A DNA stretch of 64,000 nt. Origin: Dactylonectria macrodidyma (Eukaryota; Ascomycota; Sordariomycetes; Hypocreales; Nectriaceae). The stretch spans positions 930,001 to 994,000 of the forward strand of contig JAGMUV010000007.1 in NCBI GenBank assembly GCA_020744425.1, read 5' to 3'. Of the stretch, positions 10,280 to 21,841 are shown piece after piece. The notes below the pieces were generated by a model. The model worked only from the letters and a program-made list of their open reading frames with translations, did no database searches and was not told where the DNA came from. A program made the translations under genes and the position numbers. Position 1 is the stretch's first letter; each line of letters opens with the position of its first letter.

Positions 10280-12813
10280 TCAGTCTACAGGAAAGCTTCG
10301 TGGAGCTAGAAAGGGGAAGTTATCCCACTGTGACAGATCCAACGAGTCCCATCCTGACAGGAAATCGCCGTCAATGTCAGCGAGGGATTGCTGGAAACTA
10401 GCCCAAAGCCCGTTATCATCACCCGTCAAGTCCATCGCATCTCCTCCCGATGAGTTGCCACTGGTGTCGAGAACGGTGCCCATGTCTGATGCCCCTTCGG
10501 CTACCTTGTCGAGAGAAAACAGCCGTCCTACATACTTGTTACGCCCGCGCGTCGTCAGCCTTCGTCGTGGGGTTTCAATCGCGCTCAGCAAGAACCCGAG
10601 TATCTCGCTGTAGTGGGCTGCTTGCGGGCTTTGAATTGCCAGACTCGTGAGGATCTCCTTGGCGCTGCGGAATCCCTTTTCTACCTCGTAGTCAGAGTTG
10701 CGCTCAGCAACCATGACAAATCCGAGAATGAGACCTGTGGCGAAAAGCAGTGCCCTGTAGAATTATATTGATAAGCTTGGAAGGTCATAACACGTTTTGG
10801 AGATCACTTACTTCATAATACACATATTTCCGAGTAGAAGGCGTCCCTGGTGTGCATCCATACAAACCTGAATGAGATAGAGCGCTGCATCCAAGCATGC
10901 AGATGCCATCTGTGACGAGGCTTCATTTTCGGGTCCAGGCCGAGAGGTCAAAGTCGATATCAAGACGGGTCGCGTGACCAAGGTCACCGCAAAGTAGTAC
11001 ATGCAAGACACATGGACGTTTCGAATCGTTTCCGCTTGTGTCCGCGTGCCAGTGGCGTCTATAGACTCAGTCTTGAGGTATTCGGGAAGGCCGCGGCTCC
11101 ACTTGTCGATGTCGTCCAGGAGCCGCTCCGCCGCAGCGTGGGCGACCGTCTCTTTGCCGTAGAGCTCGTGCGCGGCCGCATTGATTATGGTGCTAATCTT
11201 GTAAGAAGCGACTAGGCAAATAGTGTCCGGGTCTGTGCGAATTCCTGGGGATTCCACTAGATCTTGGTCCACTTCGAATCGCAGAGACAAGGTTGCCGGT
11301 GGACGTCCAAGGATGGCGCTGACCAGCATATCCACTATGCAGAGACTCATCCAGACACGTAATCTGAAGCAGGCACGTGTTAGAGATAGTCGTGAGGTTT
11401 AAGTAGTATCTGGCTGGGGATACTTACCGAAGCTTCTCTTCCAGGCTGTTCACGTCGGTGTAGGAGTCTCGGCGATGCAGACCCAATGCCACAGCCGCAC
11501 GGGTGGCGATCCCCAGATACAGGAATGCCGTGTTTCGTCGACAGTGCCCGAGCATGTAGAATGTCATGAGTATAAAGGCCCTGACCATGTCGACATCTGG
11601 GTCTTCGAGCATGGCGGCAAAACTTCGAGTCTGCGCGCGCCGGAAGTAGTGCTGGCCGACGCCTTGAGCGGCTTCTGGAGATTTGCATTGCGCGCCGATG
11701 GCGACGACAAGGTCGAGCATGGTACGACTTCCATCGCTCAAAAGATGCGTCTGGGCGTTTGAGGAATCAAGCAGTACCTCGATTTCGGGAGATGCGAGAA
11801 TATCCAGGAAACCGCCCGTCTTGTTCGGTTAGCGACCAATGGCACATGTGGGACACGGAAGACTTACGACTGCGCGGTAAATGTCATAGTGTAGTAGCAC
11901 ATCTTCTTTTCCAAGAGCTTCAGGGTCCGGAGATATTGAAGCGGCGGCGGCGGATGTAGTGGGTGCTGTTTCCAGCATGTTTTGACTCTTGTCATTACGT
12001 GTAAACTGCGAGGGGCCAATCTGCTCCTCGACTGTGTCTCGAAGAAATTGGAGGAATGATATTGAGGCAGCTTCTCCAATGAACACTAGACATGGTTGTT
12101 AATAAGACTCAGTGTGTATTATAAAAAGCAAGTAGGATGTGTTGCGTGTGATGAGATCCGAAGACTCATGAGTAGTAGTCATGAAGGAGGATGGGAACTT
12201 GAGTAGGTCCCATTCCATTGCCCCCGACAGTGAACACTGGATAAGATGACCACGTACCTCTGTTCCCGCGCAGATTCAAGAGCATCCGGGCATGAGGATC
12301 CCGGTTGAACGATAGCTTGCGCGTGCTGCCGCTGGCAGTGCTCTGAACGGCGTCCGGGCTGTCGACCCTCGACTCGGACGGCGAGATGGGCCGGTACTCC
12401 TCGGCCTCGATCCGCGACGATTCGGGGCTCCACACGGGAGACGTCGCGGGAGGCAAGGAAGCTCGGCGTTGAGCTGAAGGAGTCTCGCTCGGGGGTGGCG
12501 GACCGCTGCGCAATGGCCGACCCTGTACGGAACCGCCGGGCCCGGAAGTCGTAACAAGCGGGCCCGCGGCCGGATCTTGGCTCCTCCTCCGAGCAGCCGG
12601 ATCCTGACGCGGGCTGCTGCTGCTAACGGTGGCATCCGTATTGCGGCGCGTGCCCCAGGGCCTGTGGGTGAGATAGCAAGAGGCCTCGATGCCGCGCTTG
12701 GTGCACGCCGTGCAGGGCACTGTCGCGCTGCACCGCTTCTTGGAGGCTCGGCAGAAGTTGCACGCTTCCGCCGCCCGCTGGCGCTGGCTGGGATGGACCC
12801 TAGGACGAGGCAT
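10280..12813 (-). CDS. Zn2Cys6 fungal transcription factor
   Basis: Five exons in transcript order: 12813-12258, 12085-11868, 11819-11428, 11363-10812 and 10754-10280. Introns are 172, 48, 64 and 57 nt and the protein is 730 aa. The binuclear zinc cluster is canonical, with Cys at 18, 21, 28, 34, 37 and 46 (C-x2-C-x6-C-x5-C-x2-C-x8-C) and the basic RASKKR between the second and third Cys. A long Ser/Pro-rich linker follows. The middle of the protein has the fungal-specific regulatory region: TMLDLVVAIGAQC, then DPDVDMVRAFILMTFYMLG and ATRAAVALGLHRRD, and then RLRVWMSLCIVD. The C-terminus is Asp/Ser-rich with DLSQWDNFPF, a possible acidic activation segment. It sits between the monooxygenase and a divergent amino-acid transporter and may regulate both. 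The first intron (172 nt) is longer than the rest and is the least certain junction. Confidence 0.93.
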
Positions 12814-13717
12814 TTTGTTTGTCCTTCGCAGTCCGTTTTTGCTGTAATCAAGAGAGATTGAGATATGGAAAGGTTCGGCAAGTTCACAGGGGGATTTCCC
12901 GCGAGGGAACAGGGTCGAGATATTCCTCTTAGCCTTTTTGCACTGGTCACTCCCCTTCAGCGAGGACGGCGAGGATGAGCAAAATGGGATCCACTCGCGT
13001 ATCTCGAGCCCATGCTTGAGCCCCTACAGCCCCATGCTAGATTGTTACCCCGTATCTTTACCCCACACTTTAGCGATGGCTTCAAGCTGGGTTTGGTCTA
13101 GATCAGCTGCTATCATGGGGTGTGATTACTCGCTCCTTGGTATCCGCCGGCTATTACTGGCTCTCTGCATTGCTATCTCAGGTCCCTTGTCCGCTCAAGA
13201 CGGTATCCGACTCTCTCTCCTCAGACTGTGCGGGTCTGAGGAGATCAAGTACTACGTCCCCATCCATGGCAAGTCGCTTAAACCAGCTCGAACTCCGCCT
13301 GTTTTTCAAGAGTGGTACGGTACATCAAACATCAAGCTTGTCCTTCCCCTCCCCTCCCCCCCCCAGCTTTTGTGGCTTGCAGATAAGCCTCCTCGAGAGA
13401 AGAGACGACGCGGGAATGATACCGCACCTGATTACCAAACGGCGAGCTGGTGCTGACTGGGAGGAGATGTGTACGAGATTGCCGATGCCGGCTATGTTCA
13501 ACCTGTCTCGTGTTCAGGAAGCTATCAATTGCACCGGCGAGATAGACTAATGATAACAAGATGCCCGTTCGTGGTATATCTTCTTGCAGATCCCCTGCTC
13601 TTGAGTCTCAATGATACCTTGCTTCTGCTACACGGGCACAACCACACAATTTGCCTCTCAACATCAATTGTGTTGTGAAGTCATCCCGTAACCCATCACC
13701 AGAGTCTTTCCACCACA
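12814..13717. other. divergent promoter region
   Basis: About 900 bp separate the divergently transcribed Zn2Cys6 regulator and the transporter, so both promoters lie here. Several overlapping plus-strand frames of 75-172 codons occur between 12938 and 13559, but their composition is unlike the genes around them and they carry no domain. No TATA box is obvious. Confidence 0.5.
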
Positions 13718-15320
13718 ATGGGCGTCCCCGAAAAGACCGCGAAGGCTTCGGCCCCGGACAACATCGAACCCCAGGTCGTGATGACAGCCAGCAACCCACC
13801 CAGCGAAAAGGGAGACATGTACGAGACTCACGAAGTCTTCCGGGACTCGGACGACGGTGTCAAGTTCCGCACCGTCAGCTGGCAGCGCGCCACCATTATC
13901 TTCCTCAAGATCCAGTTCGCTATGAGCATCCTGAGCGTCCCGGGCTCTCTGGCTACCCTCGGCGCCGTGGGAGGAGCCTTGTCCCTAGTTGGTTGGCAGG
14001 TCTTGAATACGTGTTAGCAACAACCTTCCGTTTGAAATTCCGTAACAGCTTTGACTGAATGTCCCTGCAGATACTGCCGTTGCTCTTGGAGACTTCCGCA
14101 ACCGACACCCTGAATGCCATAGTATGTTTGCCGACCATTAAGCATCGCTCCAACTGTAGTAAACCCAAGACACTGACAACTCGCAGCTCTGGCCGACATG
14201 TGCGGACTCCTCTGGGGCCGCGTAGGCAAGGAACTCGTCGGCTTGCAGATCCTCATCGCCCAGGTCCTCATCACCGCCGCCGGCATCGTCTCGTGCTCGA
14301 CCGCCTTCAACGCGCTCTCCGACCACGGCGCCTGCACCGTCGTCTTCAGTTTCGTGTCCGCAGTGCTCATCACCGGCTTCTCGTCCGTCCGAACCTTTTC
14401 CCGCCTCGGATGGCTGACTTGGTTCGGGTTCATGACCTTCTTCGTCTCCGTCTTCGTCTTCGTCGTCGCCGTCACGCAGCAAGATCGTCCCGCGGCGGCT
14501 CCTCCGACGGGCGACTACGATCTCGGATGGGTCGCCATCGCCTCGCCCGGCTTTGTCGCTGGTATCACGGCCAGCGCCAACATCTTCATCAGCGGCAGCG
14601 GCTCGTCCATGTATCTTCCCGTCCTCTCCGAGATGCGGCGTCCGCAGGACTACCGCAAGGCCGCCCTCGTTGCTGGAGTCCTGGTTGGCGTCATGTACTT
14701 GACCTTCTCGCTCGTCATCTACCGCTGGTGCGGCGTCTGGCTCACCACGCCCGCGTTTGGCAGCGCCGGTACTCTGTTCAAGAAGATTTCCTATGGCATC
14801 GCCCTGCCCGGATTGATTATTGGTGTCGGCATTTATCAGCACGTTGCCGCAAAGTACATGTTTGTGCGTATCCTCCGCGACTCCCGCCACTTGCAGGAGA
14901 ACACGGCTACCCATTGGGCCACCTGGCTGGGATCAAACCTCATTCTCGGCGTTCTGGGTTTCATCATTGCAGAAGCCGTCCCGATTCTCAACTATCTCCT
15001 CGGTCTTGCAGGTGCACTCTGCTTTGCCCCTTTCAGTCTGGTTTTCCCAGCCATGCTGTGGATGTATGATTTCAAATCATACAGGTCCGGATCAGGTCGC
15101 GAGAAGGCCATCTACGGGTTCCATATTTTGATTGTCTTGGTTGGATTATTCATGGTTATCGGTGGAACGTAAGTACCGAATACCCAATACTCCCAGTTCG
15201 GGTGACGAATACTAACTTGTCGTCAGATATGGCGTGGCTGTTTCAATCAAGCAGGCTTATGCTTCCGGGATGATCACAAAGGTCTTCAACTGCGCCGATA
15301 ACTCTGGATATATCTCTTGA
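13718..15320 (+). CDS. amino-acid transporter, AAAP/AAT family (MTR-like)
   Basis: Exons are 13718-14012, 14071-14121, 14187-15168 and 15227-15320, giving 473 aa. The first donor is GTTAGC rather than the nearby GTGTTA, because only this choice yields the family sequence [17 protein letters not shown]. The N-terminal 60 residues are hydrophilic and cytosolic. About 11 membrane segments follow, with the family landmarks [46 protein letters not shown] and [14 protein letters not shown]. The protein resembles fungal neutral/aromatic amino-acid permeases of the Neurospora MTR type, which import amino acids by proton symport at the plasma membrane. It is divergent from the Zn2Cys6 regulator, so it may supply the substrate of the neighbouring monooxygenase; that link is inference. 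Confidence 0.92.
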
Positions 15321-15734
15321 TTCAACCTTAGTGGGAGGGAAGCAAGTCGTTTACTGGGCACCGAGGAGCATTCCACAAGACATCACTTGCAATAGTGTAT
15401 TTAATTCGATTTGAAACTTGCGTCACCATATATTCCCAGAGAAAAATACAAATTAAATTCTGGGCTCAAATCTACCGTACGAGATTCCGGTATTGTGGGC
15501 TATAAGAGGAGATTTCAATTTCAACTTGTCGAGATACAATTTTGTAGGCAATTGGCCTGGCTAGGGTAAAGGAACAGCGTGTCGCTCAAGAAAACACCAA
15601 CACCCTTCCATCCACTCAGATACTCCGAATCGAAAATGAGAAAGCGGCACAGCTAAATCCGACGCCAGGATGAAAAGATCAAATAAGCAACTATGCCTCC
15701 CGCTCCTGTTGAGGAGAAATAAATAAAACGACAA
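15321..15734. other. convergent 3' intergenic region
   Basis: About 410 bp between two genes that end toward each other. It is A/T-richer, with candidate polyadenylation signals such as AAATTAAATTC. No frame or RNA gene was seen. Confidence 0.5.
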
Positions 15735-17033
15735 TTACCTCCGCCCAGTGCCACAGTGGTGGTGGTGTGAATCCCGGGCTTCTGTGTCAGCTCCCCACCC
15801 TAGAGTTTGCTGAACCACTTGCAATCCGGCTTGGATTCCTCTGACAAAGTCCTCAGCTCCGGGGGCAAACGAGTTGTCGAGATCTGCTTGGTACAAGGTT
15901 GCCTGGCGGCGGGTGAGCACGGCTTGCTGGATAGGTCGACACCACAGCTTGTACCACTGCTCCTCACTCATGCAGGGGTAATGCATAACGCCTCGTTGGT
16001 CGGGCACGCCCATGGGCCACTCGACGTAGACGGTCTCGAACCACTTTGTGCAGAAGGCGAGCACCGGCCACGAGAAGATCCAGAGGAAGGTGAAGTAGAA
16101 CAACAGCTCGATCCAGCGCGTCAGCCGCCAGCGGTTGGCGCGGCAGTCGTTGTAGATCTGGACGCGCGAGTCGATGGTAGGGAAGGTGACGTTGAGATGG
16201 CCTTGGTAGCCAGTGGAGCGCACGAGGCTCTCCAGTTGGCCGCCGACGAGAGAAAAATCCCATCCCACGATGCGCCGCTCCAGGGTGAAGGCCTTGAGGG
16301 CGACCCGCTTCTCGCAGTAGCGCCGACACCACTGGTCGATCCTCGGGGTGCCGTCCTCCGGGGTCCCGTTACCGCCAAAGCCGGGGGCCCGCTTGGGGAA
16401 GACGGTGCCGCGGCGGACCTTGTCGAAATTCTTAACAGCCTCCAGGCGGTGCCAGTCGCGGCGCAGGGCGGCGTCCTCGTAGAGCAGCGGGGTCAGCTCG
16501 ATCTGGACGTCGAAGTCGACAATCTCCCTGCTGTCCTTACGCTCGCCCGACTTCTTGGTCTCGTAGTGGTGGCCGCGGATGCGGACAAAGGGCCGGGGCG
16601 GCTCCACGGCCAGGCTGGCGATGTGCTGCTCCAGGAAAGCGGCGTCCTTGTCGAGGCGGGGGTCGAGATAGTAGATTGTGCTAGAGTCGGCGCTGTGCGA
16701 GAAGGGCTGCAGCGGGTACCCTGGGCCATGCGTGGGGAGCTGAGAGGGATACGCCGACGAGTCCTCAGGAGCAGGGAAGCCGTTGCTCGGGTCAGTAGCG
16801 GAATACTCAGGCGGTGGCTCATCGTTGTCGTGATGGCTGCCATCGAGATTGAGACCGCCTTCGACGTCAGGATCCCGATCACGATAGCCAGCTTCACGTC
16901 CGGCTTCACGCCCAGCATTGTCGGGGTACCGCGGTAGAGGCACCTGCGAACCAGTGGAGCCGTGAGACATTGGCGTGACCGAGTCGCCCCTCGAAGGAGG
17001 CGATTGCATGCCGCCGAGATGACTGTCGCTCAT
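15735..17033 (-). CDS. fungal membrane protein of unknown function (432 aa)
   Basis: A single exon from ATG 17033 encodes 432 aa. The first 130 residues are disordered, rich in Pro, Ser, Asp and Arg, with short repeats (GREAGREAGYRDRD) and a PPPEYSA motif of PPxY type. A globular part follows (RPFVRIRGHHYETKK, DFDVQIELTPLL, then Trp/Tyr-rich segments), and one strongly hydrophobic segment lies at about residues 308-335 (ELLFYFTFLWIFSWPVLAF). The C-terminal tail is hydrophilic with a His run. The layout suggests a protein anchored by one membrane hairpin with both ends in the cytosol. I do not recognise a named family. A PPxY motif could recruit a NEDD4/Rsp5-type ubiquitin ligase, which is an inference. 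A 376-codon frame on the other strand is a shadow caused by high GC content. Confidence 0.85.
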   Translation of the reverse strand: MSDSHLGGMQSPPSRGDSVTPMSHGSTGSQVPLPRYPDNAGREAGREAGYRDRDPDVEGGLNLDGSHHDNDEPPPEYSATDPSNGFPAPEDSSAYPSQLPTHGPGYPLQPFSHSADSSTIYYLDPRLDKDAAFLEQHIASLAVEPPRPFVRIRGHHYETKKSGERKDSREIVDFDVQIELTPLLYEDAALRRDWHRLEAVKNFDKVRRGTVFPKRAPGFGGNGTPEDGTPRIDQWCRRYCEKRVALKAFTLERRIVGWDFSLVGGQLESLVRSTGYQGHLNVTFPTIDSRVQIYNDCRANRWRLTRWIELLFYFTFLWIFSWPVLAFCTKWFETVYVEWPMGVPDQRGVMHYPCMSEEQWYKLWCRPIQQAVLTRRQATLYQADLDNSFAPGAEDFVRGIQAGLQVVQQTLGWGADTEARDSHHHHCGTGRR

Positions 17034-17739
17034 CTTCACGACGCTGGGCAGACGATGCTTAAAGGTCGACGGCTATCGACGATGTGCCTGCCCCCGCTGA
17101 GCGTATTTAATTCGGTGGGCGGTGGTGTCAGATGATGATAGTGTCGAGTGAGCTGAGTGCCAATGTAGCGATAGCGTGGTAGCTGGCCGGGCAAACCACG
17201 GGAATGCGATGCTCGAGAATCCAGCAGCCTGAGGCGTAAGACGACAAGAGAAGGAAGTCCTCTTGATGTGCGTGTCAAGTGAAAAACAGTGTCGTCGGAA
17301 GATGAGTCAAGTTTTTCCCAATTTTAACGAGAGGACAGCACAGCCTTTTCTCACCCCAACAACGTCCCCAAATTTGCGTTGGTCGCTTAGTATTTCTGCC
17401 TGGCTACGGTGTTGGTCTGCCTGATGGAACCGAGCATTGGGCTGTGCAAAACCACCAGAACTGACCCAATGCGGCCAAGATGAGACGTGGTCCCACCATG
17501 CGTGACCGCTTGGCGCGATACCCCCGCTATTTATAGCCCTATAGCCGCCCAGAAGTCCACTGAACCAGCGTCTACCACCACTGAAAATTAGAAGATCGTC
17601 ACTTCACTCCCTCGGGTCCAGGAATCACTTCAGCCAGCCAAAGCGGTGTTAGACAAACAAGGCGGTGACTGACATCAGTCTAAATCGTCAAAGATATTCG
17701 CTCCCATTTTTATCCAATTTTTTAACCCCCCTAATAGCC
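17034..17739. other. intergenic region
   Basis: About 700 bp holding the promoter of the membrane-protein gene and the 3' region of the next minus-strand gene. TATTTATAGCC near 17528 resembles a TATA box for the plus direction, but no gene follows. No supported frame was seen. Confidence 0.45.
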
Positions 17740-19572
17740 CTAGCCAAGACGAACCTTCTTCCATATTCGCAAACACTCTTGCAAATCCATCGCAAGCGTG
17801 CCATCCAGCGCCGTCGAAGTATCTTTGATGAGGGCGATTAACAAAGTTGCATGGGCAAAAGTCATCTTGTCATCCAGTATCACTTGATAGTCCGCTTTCC
17901 TCATTCCTCCCATGTCTGCCCAGGCCTTCCACGTATCCAGCATTCTGCATATGCTCGAAGCGTACTCGCCTTCCAGAACCATGCGGTGCAGCATGAAGCC
18001 CACGACTTGCTTGACCGTCAGCGACTCGCTCCAAGAACCCTGTTGTTTGAGCCATCGCAGGCTGTGCTCTGCGACAAGCTTCGTGTCCCATTTTGGACTT
18101 TGCAGAGCCTCCATCATCCGTTGGTCGCGTCGCTGCTGGTCAAGTCTTGCCTTATCTCGCACTAGAAACTTGTCAGTTTTCAAAACTCCAAATATCGATA
18201 GTCAAAAAGACTAAACTCACTGTCCTGCATCCGTTGATCCATCTCTTTGCGCATTCTGTCTTGGACAGCGTGTTCTCGCTGTGCTGGCGCCATTCGAGCT
18301 TCGGCAGCCATGGCGGTACGTTGCTCTTGGTGTCTCCTGGCAAACTGGTCGAGGGAGGCACCGTAGTCAATATATTTTGTCGCCCATTCAGGAGTCTCAG
18401 ATTCGTCGACCATGCCCAAAAGAACCATGACACCACAGGGGACCGTCTCCTTCCTGGAAAAGAACAGGATTTCATCCGAAATCTTGTAGTTCCATAAGAT
18501 GGTTTGATCCGAAGTTCCATAAGCTGTCGCAGCGCTCGCGAACCACACGCCATCCGATTTCCCTGCTCGGACTCGAATGTGTTCAATGTAAAGACTGTCA
18601 AGTCTAACAGTGCTTTGAAGGTGTTCTTGTTGTGTTAACGCGGTGACAATTCCGGACATGGAGATTTGACATGTAATGGTTTTCTCCGAGTTGACGCTAC
18701 TTTCAACCTCAATGGAATCAAGCTCGACTGAGCGCTTAGAATTCTTAAAACCTTCGCCGCTGACCAATCCCTCTTCAGAAACCGCAGTCTTTGGCTGGTG
18801 ATCTATATCGTCCTCGGCTTGCGCGGAACTCTCGCCAGGCTCAGATGCCTTGGGACTTGGCGGTGGAGAGGGCAGACGGACCCAGTACGGTGGCAACTGT
18901 GAGTAGTCTCGTGTAATCCAAGAACTCGACCAAGCAACGGCGAGAGAAAGGTTTCCATCTGAATCGTCCGAAGGAGCAAGACTGAGTGCCTTTTCTCGCC
19001 CATCCGGGGACATCATTAATGAACAGCCGACGGGCGTCCAGAGTCCCGTTGATCGCAGCAGTTTCCAGCCATGGGGATCTGGCACTGCACCCAAGTCCAA
19101 CAGATAGCTCACCAATTCATCGAATGCAATTTCGACCTGGGGCTGGCGCACCTGGTCGGCATATTCGACGCGCTGGGTCTTGAGACCGATCGCATTGGTC
19201 CTCCAGTTGAAAGTTGTCCAGCTACCACCCGGGATGGAGCTGGGATGGCGCGACAGGGTCCAATACTCTGATCGATTCTGGAACCTGTCCAACGGCATCA
19301 CCGCATAGCGCGGAAGCTCAATCTCAATAACACGGTTTACAACATCGCTTCGAGTCAGCGCGGTGAGACGACTGCGCCGAAGCATGCGTTTGATCCGCGA
19401 CAGTGAGACGAGAGTCGCGAAGGTGTTGTAGAGAATAGGCAAGACTTTGCGCACCTTGTTAGAACTTGAGCCCCTCGGCAAGTAGAGAAATTTGTATCTT
19501 ACCGCCAAGCACAGCCAACGGCACACCGATGTAGGTGATAATATCCGTGGCTGACCTCCCATTATCAGCCAT
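17740..19572 (-). CDS. fungal protein with N-terminal membrane anchor, unknown function
   Basis: Three exons in transcript order: 19572-19503, 19444-18221 and 18161-17740. Introns are 58 and 59 nt and the protein is 571 aa. The first exon gives MADNGRSATDIITYIGVPLAVLG and the splice joins it to VLPILYNTFATL, making one continuous hydrophobic segment (about residues 12-40) followed by basic residues (RIKRMLRRSR); this is a type III signal-anchor layout. The remainder is a large soluble region with Trp-rich pieces, a Ser/Glu-rich linker (about 250-320) and a Gln/Arg-rich helical stretch near residues 405-450. The family is not recognised. Longer frames starting further upstream were rejected because they read through the first intron and lose the membrane segment. 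Confidence 0.82.
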
Positions 19573-20121
19573 TTTGACGAGACAGACGCATACAAATACC
19601 TGTAGCCAAGGAAATAGAAAAAAGGGGGGCGCAAAGCTGCGCAACGCGAAATAGCGAACAGGCTAGTCTAATTCTAGAGGCCTGCCTAGCATTCCCAGCA
19701 GCTGAAAATCACGTGACAAATCCCACGACGCCATGGGCGTTTCCTGAACTTCCATGAGTGTTTGATGAACGATGCTTGGTGTTGCAGAGCAAGAGCAAAA
19801 GACTTATTCGGATTGATATTGACAACTCGTTGGAGGTGGTGGGGCGGAGTGCAAGCATAATACGGAAGAATGGGTGGGTTGTCAACAAGGTTCATCGCGA
19901 GATGCTCTCGACCCATTTAACGTGTCCAAGATGATTTCTATGGTCTGTATTGCTTTGAATTTGCACATGGGTACTTAAATAAATGTTTTTGTTACAGCCG
20001 TTCAATTGAGAAAGTGGGCCTTGTTGAATTGATTGAGGATAGCCATACCTCTGCGCAAGGTTGAAGGAGGGCACCACTGATCCTAAGCTGCTATCAAAGC
20101 TTTTTGAAAAATATCTAGCAG
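19573..20121. other. intergenic region
   Basis: About 550 bp with the promoter of the preceding gene and the 3' end of the dienelactone hydrolase gene. It has only short frames and no RNA gene. Confidence 0.45.
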
Positions 20122-21012
20122 CTACAGCTTGTTTCCGTAATCCTTCTTGTCTACTAAATGATTGTCAAACCAAGCAACAGCCTGGCGAAATGCCTGCTCC
20201 TTAGCAAACCGCTGCACCTTAACGTTCGGGTCGCCTCGGACGGAGAAGCCATGCTCCACGCCGGAGAACAGGTTGATCTGGTAGTCCTGCTTAGTGCCAA
20301 TGAGAATCTTCTCAGACTCGTGACGCTTCTCCGTAGGGAAGATATCATCCGTCTCTGCCGCCGCGATGGAGAGCGGGCCAGTGATAGCAGCCAGCTCCTC
20401 GGCCTCCACGAAGGAGGGGTGAGCAATGAAGCCGCACTCAATGCCATCTTTATAATGCCGAACCACATACTAGGTAGAGAGTAAAGTCAGCTTATGCACC
20501 GGCGTGGCATGCCCTTAACATTGCCTCACCTTCGCACCGAAGCAGTATCCAGCGGCTCCAATTCGTGTCACCCCGCTATCTCTCAAGAATTTTATGCCAG
20601 AGAGGATGATTGGGTCAATGAACTCCTTGGTGTGCGGGTTGTCGCCGCTAGAGCCCTTTGCTAGCCAGCTCATGATATCGAACCCGTCCATGTTCAAGGG
20701 GGCCGGGTCGCCATTGAACAGGTCCAGGACGAGACAAGTGTATCCCTCCAACGCAAAGACGTCCGCCATCAGCATGCTGTTCTGCCAGATGCCGATGATG
20801 TCTGGCATGTACAGGATGCCAACACCACCGTGGGCTTTGGCCGCAGCAGGGGTAGCTAAATAAGCCTGGATGCCATTGCCAATTGTGATAAGCTTTCCCG
20901 TAGGAGTTCCCCTGTTTTCTCAGTAAGTCCACGTTGATTAATTGTCAAGTGAGTTGGCTTACTCGTGGAGAAATCCGGTCGCACAGCACTGTCCAGGTGG
21001 GTTGGAAGCCAT
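20122..21012 (-). CDS. dienelactone hydrolase family protein
   Basis: Three exons in transcript order: 21012-20963, 20911-20530 and 20469-20122. Introns are 51 and 60 nt and the protein is 259 aa, the usual length for this family. The alpha/beta-hydrolase core is intact: the Cys nucleophile is in GYCFGAK (Cys 140), the acid in ETDDIFP (Asp 185 or 186) and the His in GVEHGFSVRG (His 217). The N-terminus (MASNPPGQCCATGFLHEG) matches the fungal AIM2/dienelactone hydrolase group. Bacterial members open dienelactones in chlorocatechol degradation; for fungal ones the natural substrate is mostly unknown. No targeting signal is seen, so it is probably cytosolic. It is divergent from a second dienelactone-hydrolase-type gene 829 bp away. 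Confidence 0.93.
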
Positions 21013-21841
21013 GATGCACAGTTCAATTGATTAATCTTAATCAAAGGGATAAATCTTGTGATTGAACGAGTAACTTAATAGGGAAACAATCCAATGCATC
21101 GCCTTTTTGGGCCAGTTTCTAACCCCCTTCGCCACTGATCCTGAGTCTCATTGCTTTACGTAGATCGGCTAAGTTACCATCCGCCATCGGCAAAGACCCC
21201 GCAGTCGCAGAGGAACCTGGCTGCGTAATTGCTGTTACGGCAATTGAAATCCAATTGTGGAAAGCGCCATGACTATCGGTTCTGTCAGCTGATCGACGTT
21301 GACCCCCATGACTGAGTCGTACACCGTCAAGTGCTAATTGGTAGGATAAGATGGGACAGCCAAGAGGCTGTAGAGTGGTACGCTTTTAAGGGATGATACT
21401 GTGAAGTGAGTGTGCTCCAAGAAGAGTGGTACGCTGTAAAGTGGTACATTGACGGGAGCTAAACCAGTAAGAGTGGTGCACTCCGCAAGTCAAAGTGGTA
21501 CGTAGTAGGCTACAGGACGCTGGTGCGACGCCTCTTATCGACTTGCAAGCATAGCGCCTCTTTATTACACAGTGGGCACGCTTCTGAACCACACTCATCG
21601 GTGGGGTGCATTAGCCGACGTGGTCCACGCAGAAATGTCACTCCAGACAGATAGAGGTTAATGTAACTCACCTATCCGCGATAAGCTGATAACACCCGAT
21701 CGTGGAGTAACACGGCTCAACTCCATTTGACCCGCATATCCGGCCCTCGACGTTTAACTAGAGCCCAACCATCACCAAACCTCCATAGTCTGTAGCCTCA
21801 ATCGAGTCAAAGCGGACCATCACAAACCCAATCGCCCCATC
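21013..21841. promoter_or_regulatory. shared divergent promoter of two DLH-type genes
   Basis: This 829-bp region separates two divergent genes of the same superfamily. It contains five same-strand AGTGGTAC-type repeats at 21374-21501. No supported frame lies within it. Confidence 0.5.
21374..21501 (+). repeat. five interspersed AGTGGTAC repeats
   Basis: AGTGGTAC occurs at 21374-21381, 21425-21432, 21440-21447 and 21494-21501, with a one-base variant AGTGGTGC at 21472-21479. All are on the same strand within 128 bp. Some copies share longer flanks (AGAGTGGTACGCT at the first two). They may be binding sites for a regulator or remains of a small tandem repeat. Confidence 0.8.

Noticed and set aside
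14059..15069. 336-codon plus-strand frame in the transporter locus
   Set aside because: An Arg-rich shadow of the transporter reading frame. The true frame has membrane segments and family motifs.
15735..15770. Possible extra 3' exon of the 432-aa membrane protein (donor GTAATT near its stop)
   Set aside because: The only nearby acceptor would give an intron of about 33 nt, too short to be spliced.
15807..16937. 376-codon plus-strand frame
   Set aside because: It lies wholly antisense to the 432-aa membrane protein gene. GC-rich codons of the real gene generate the open shadow frame.
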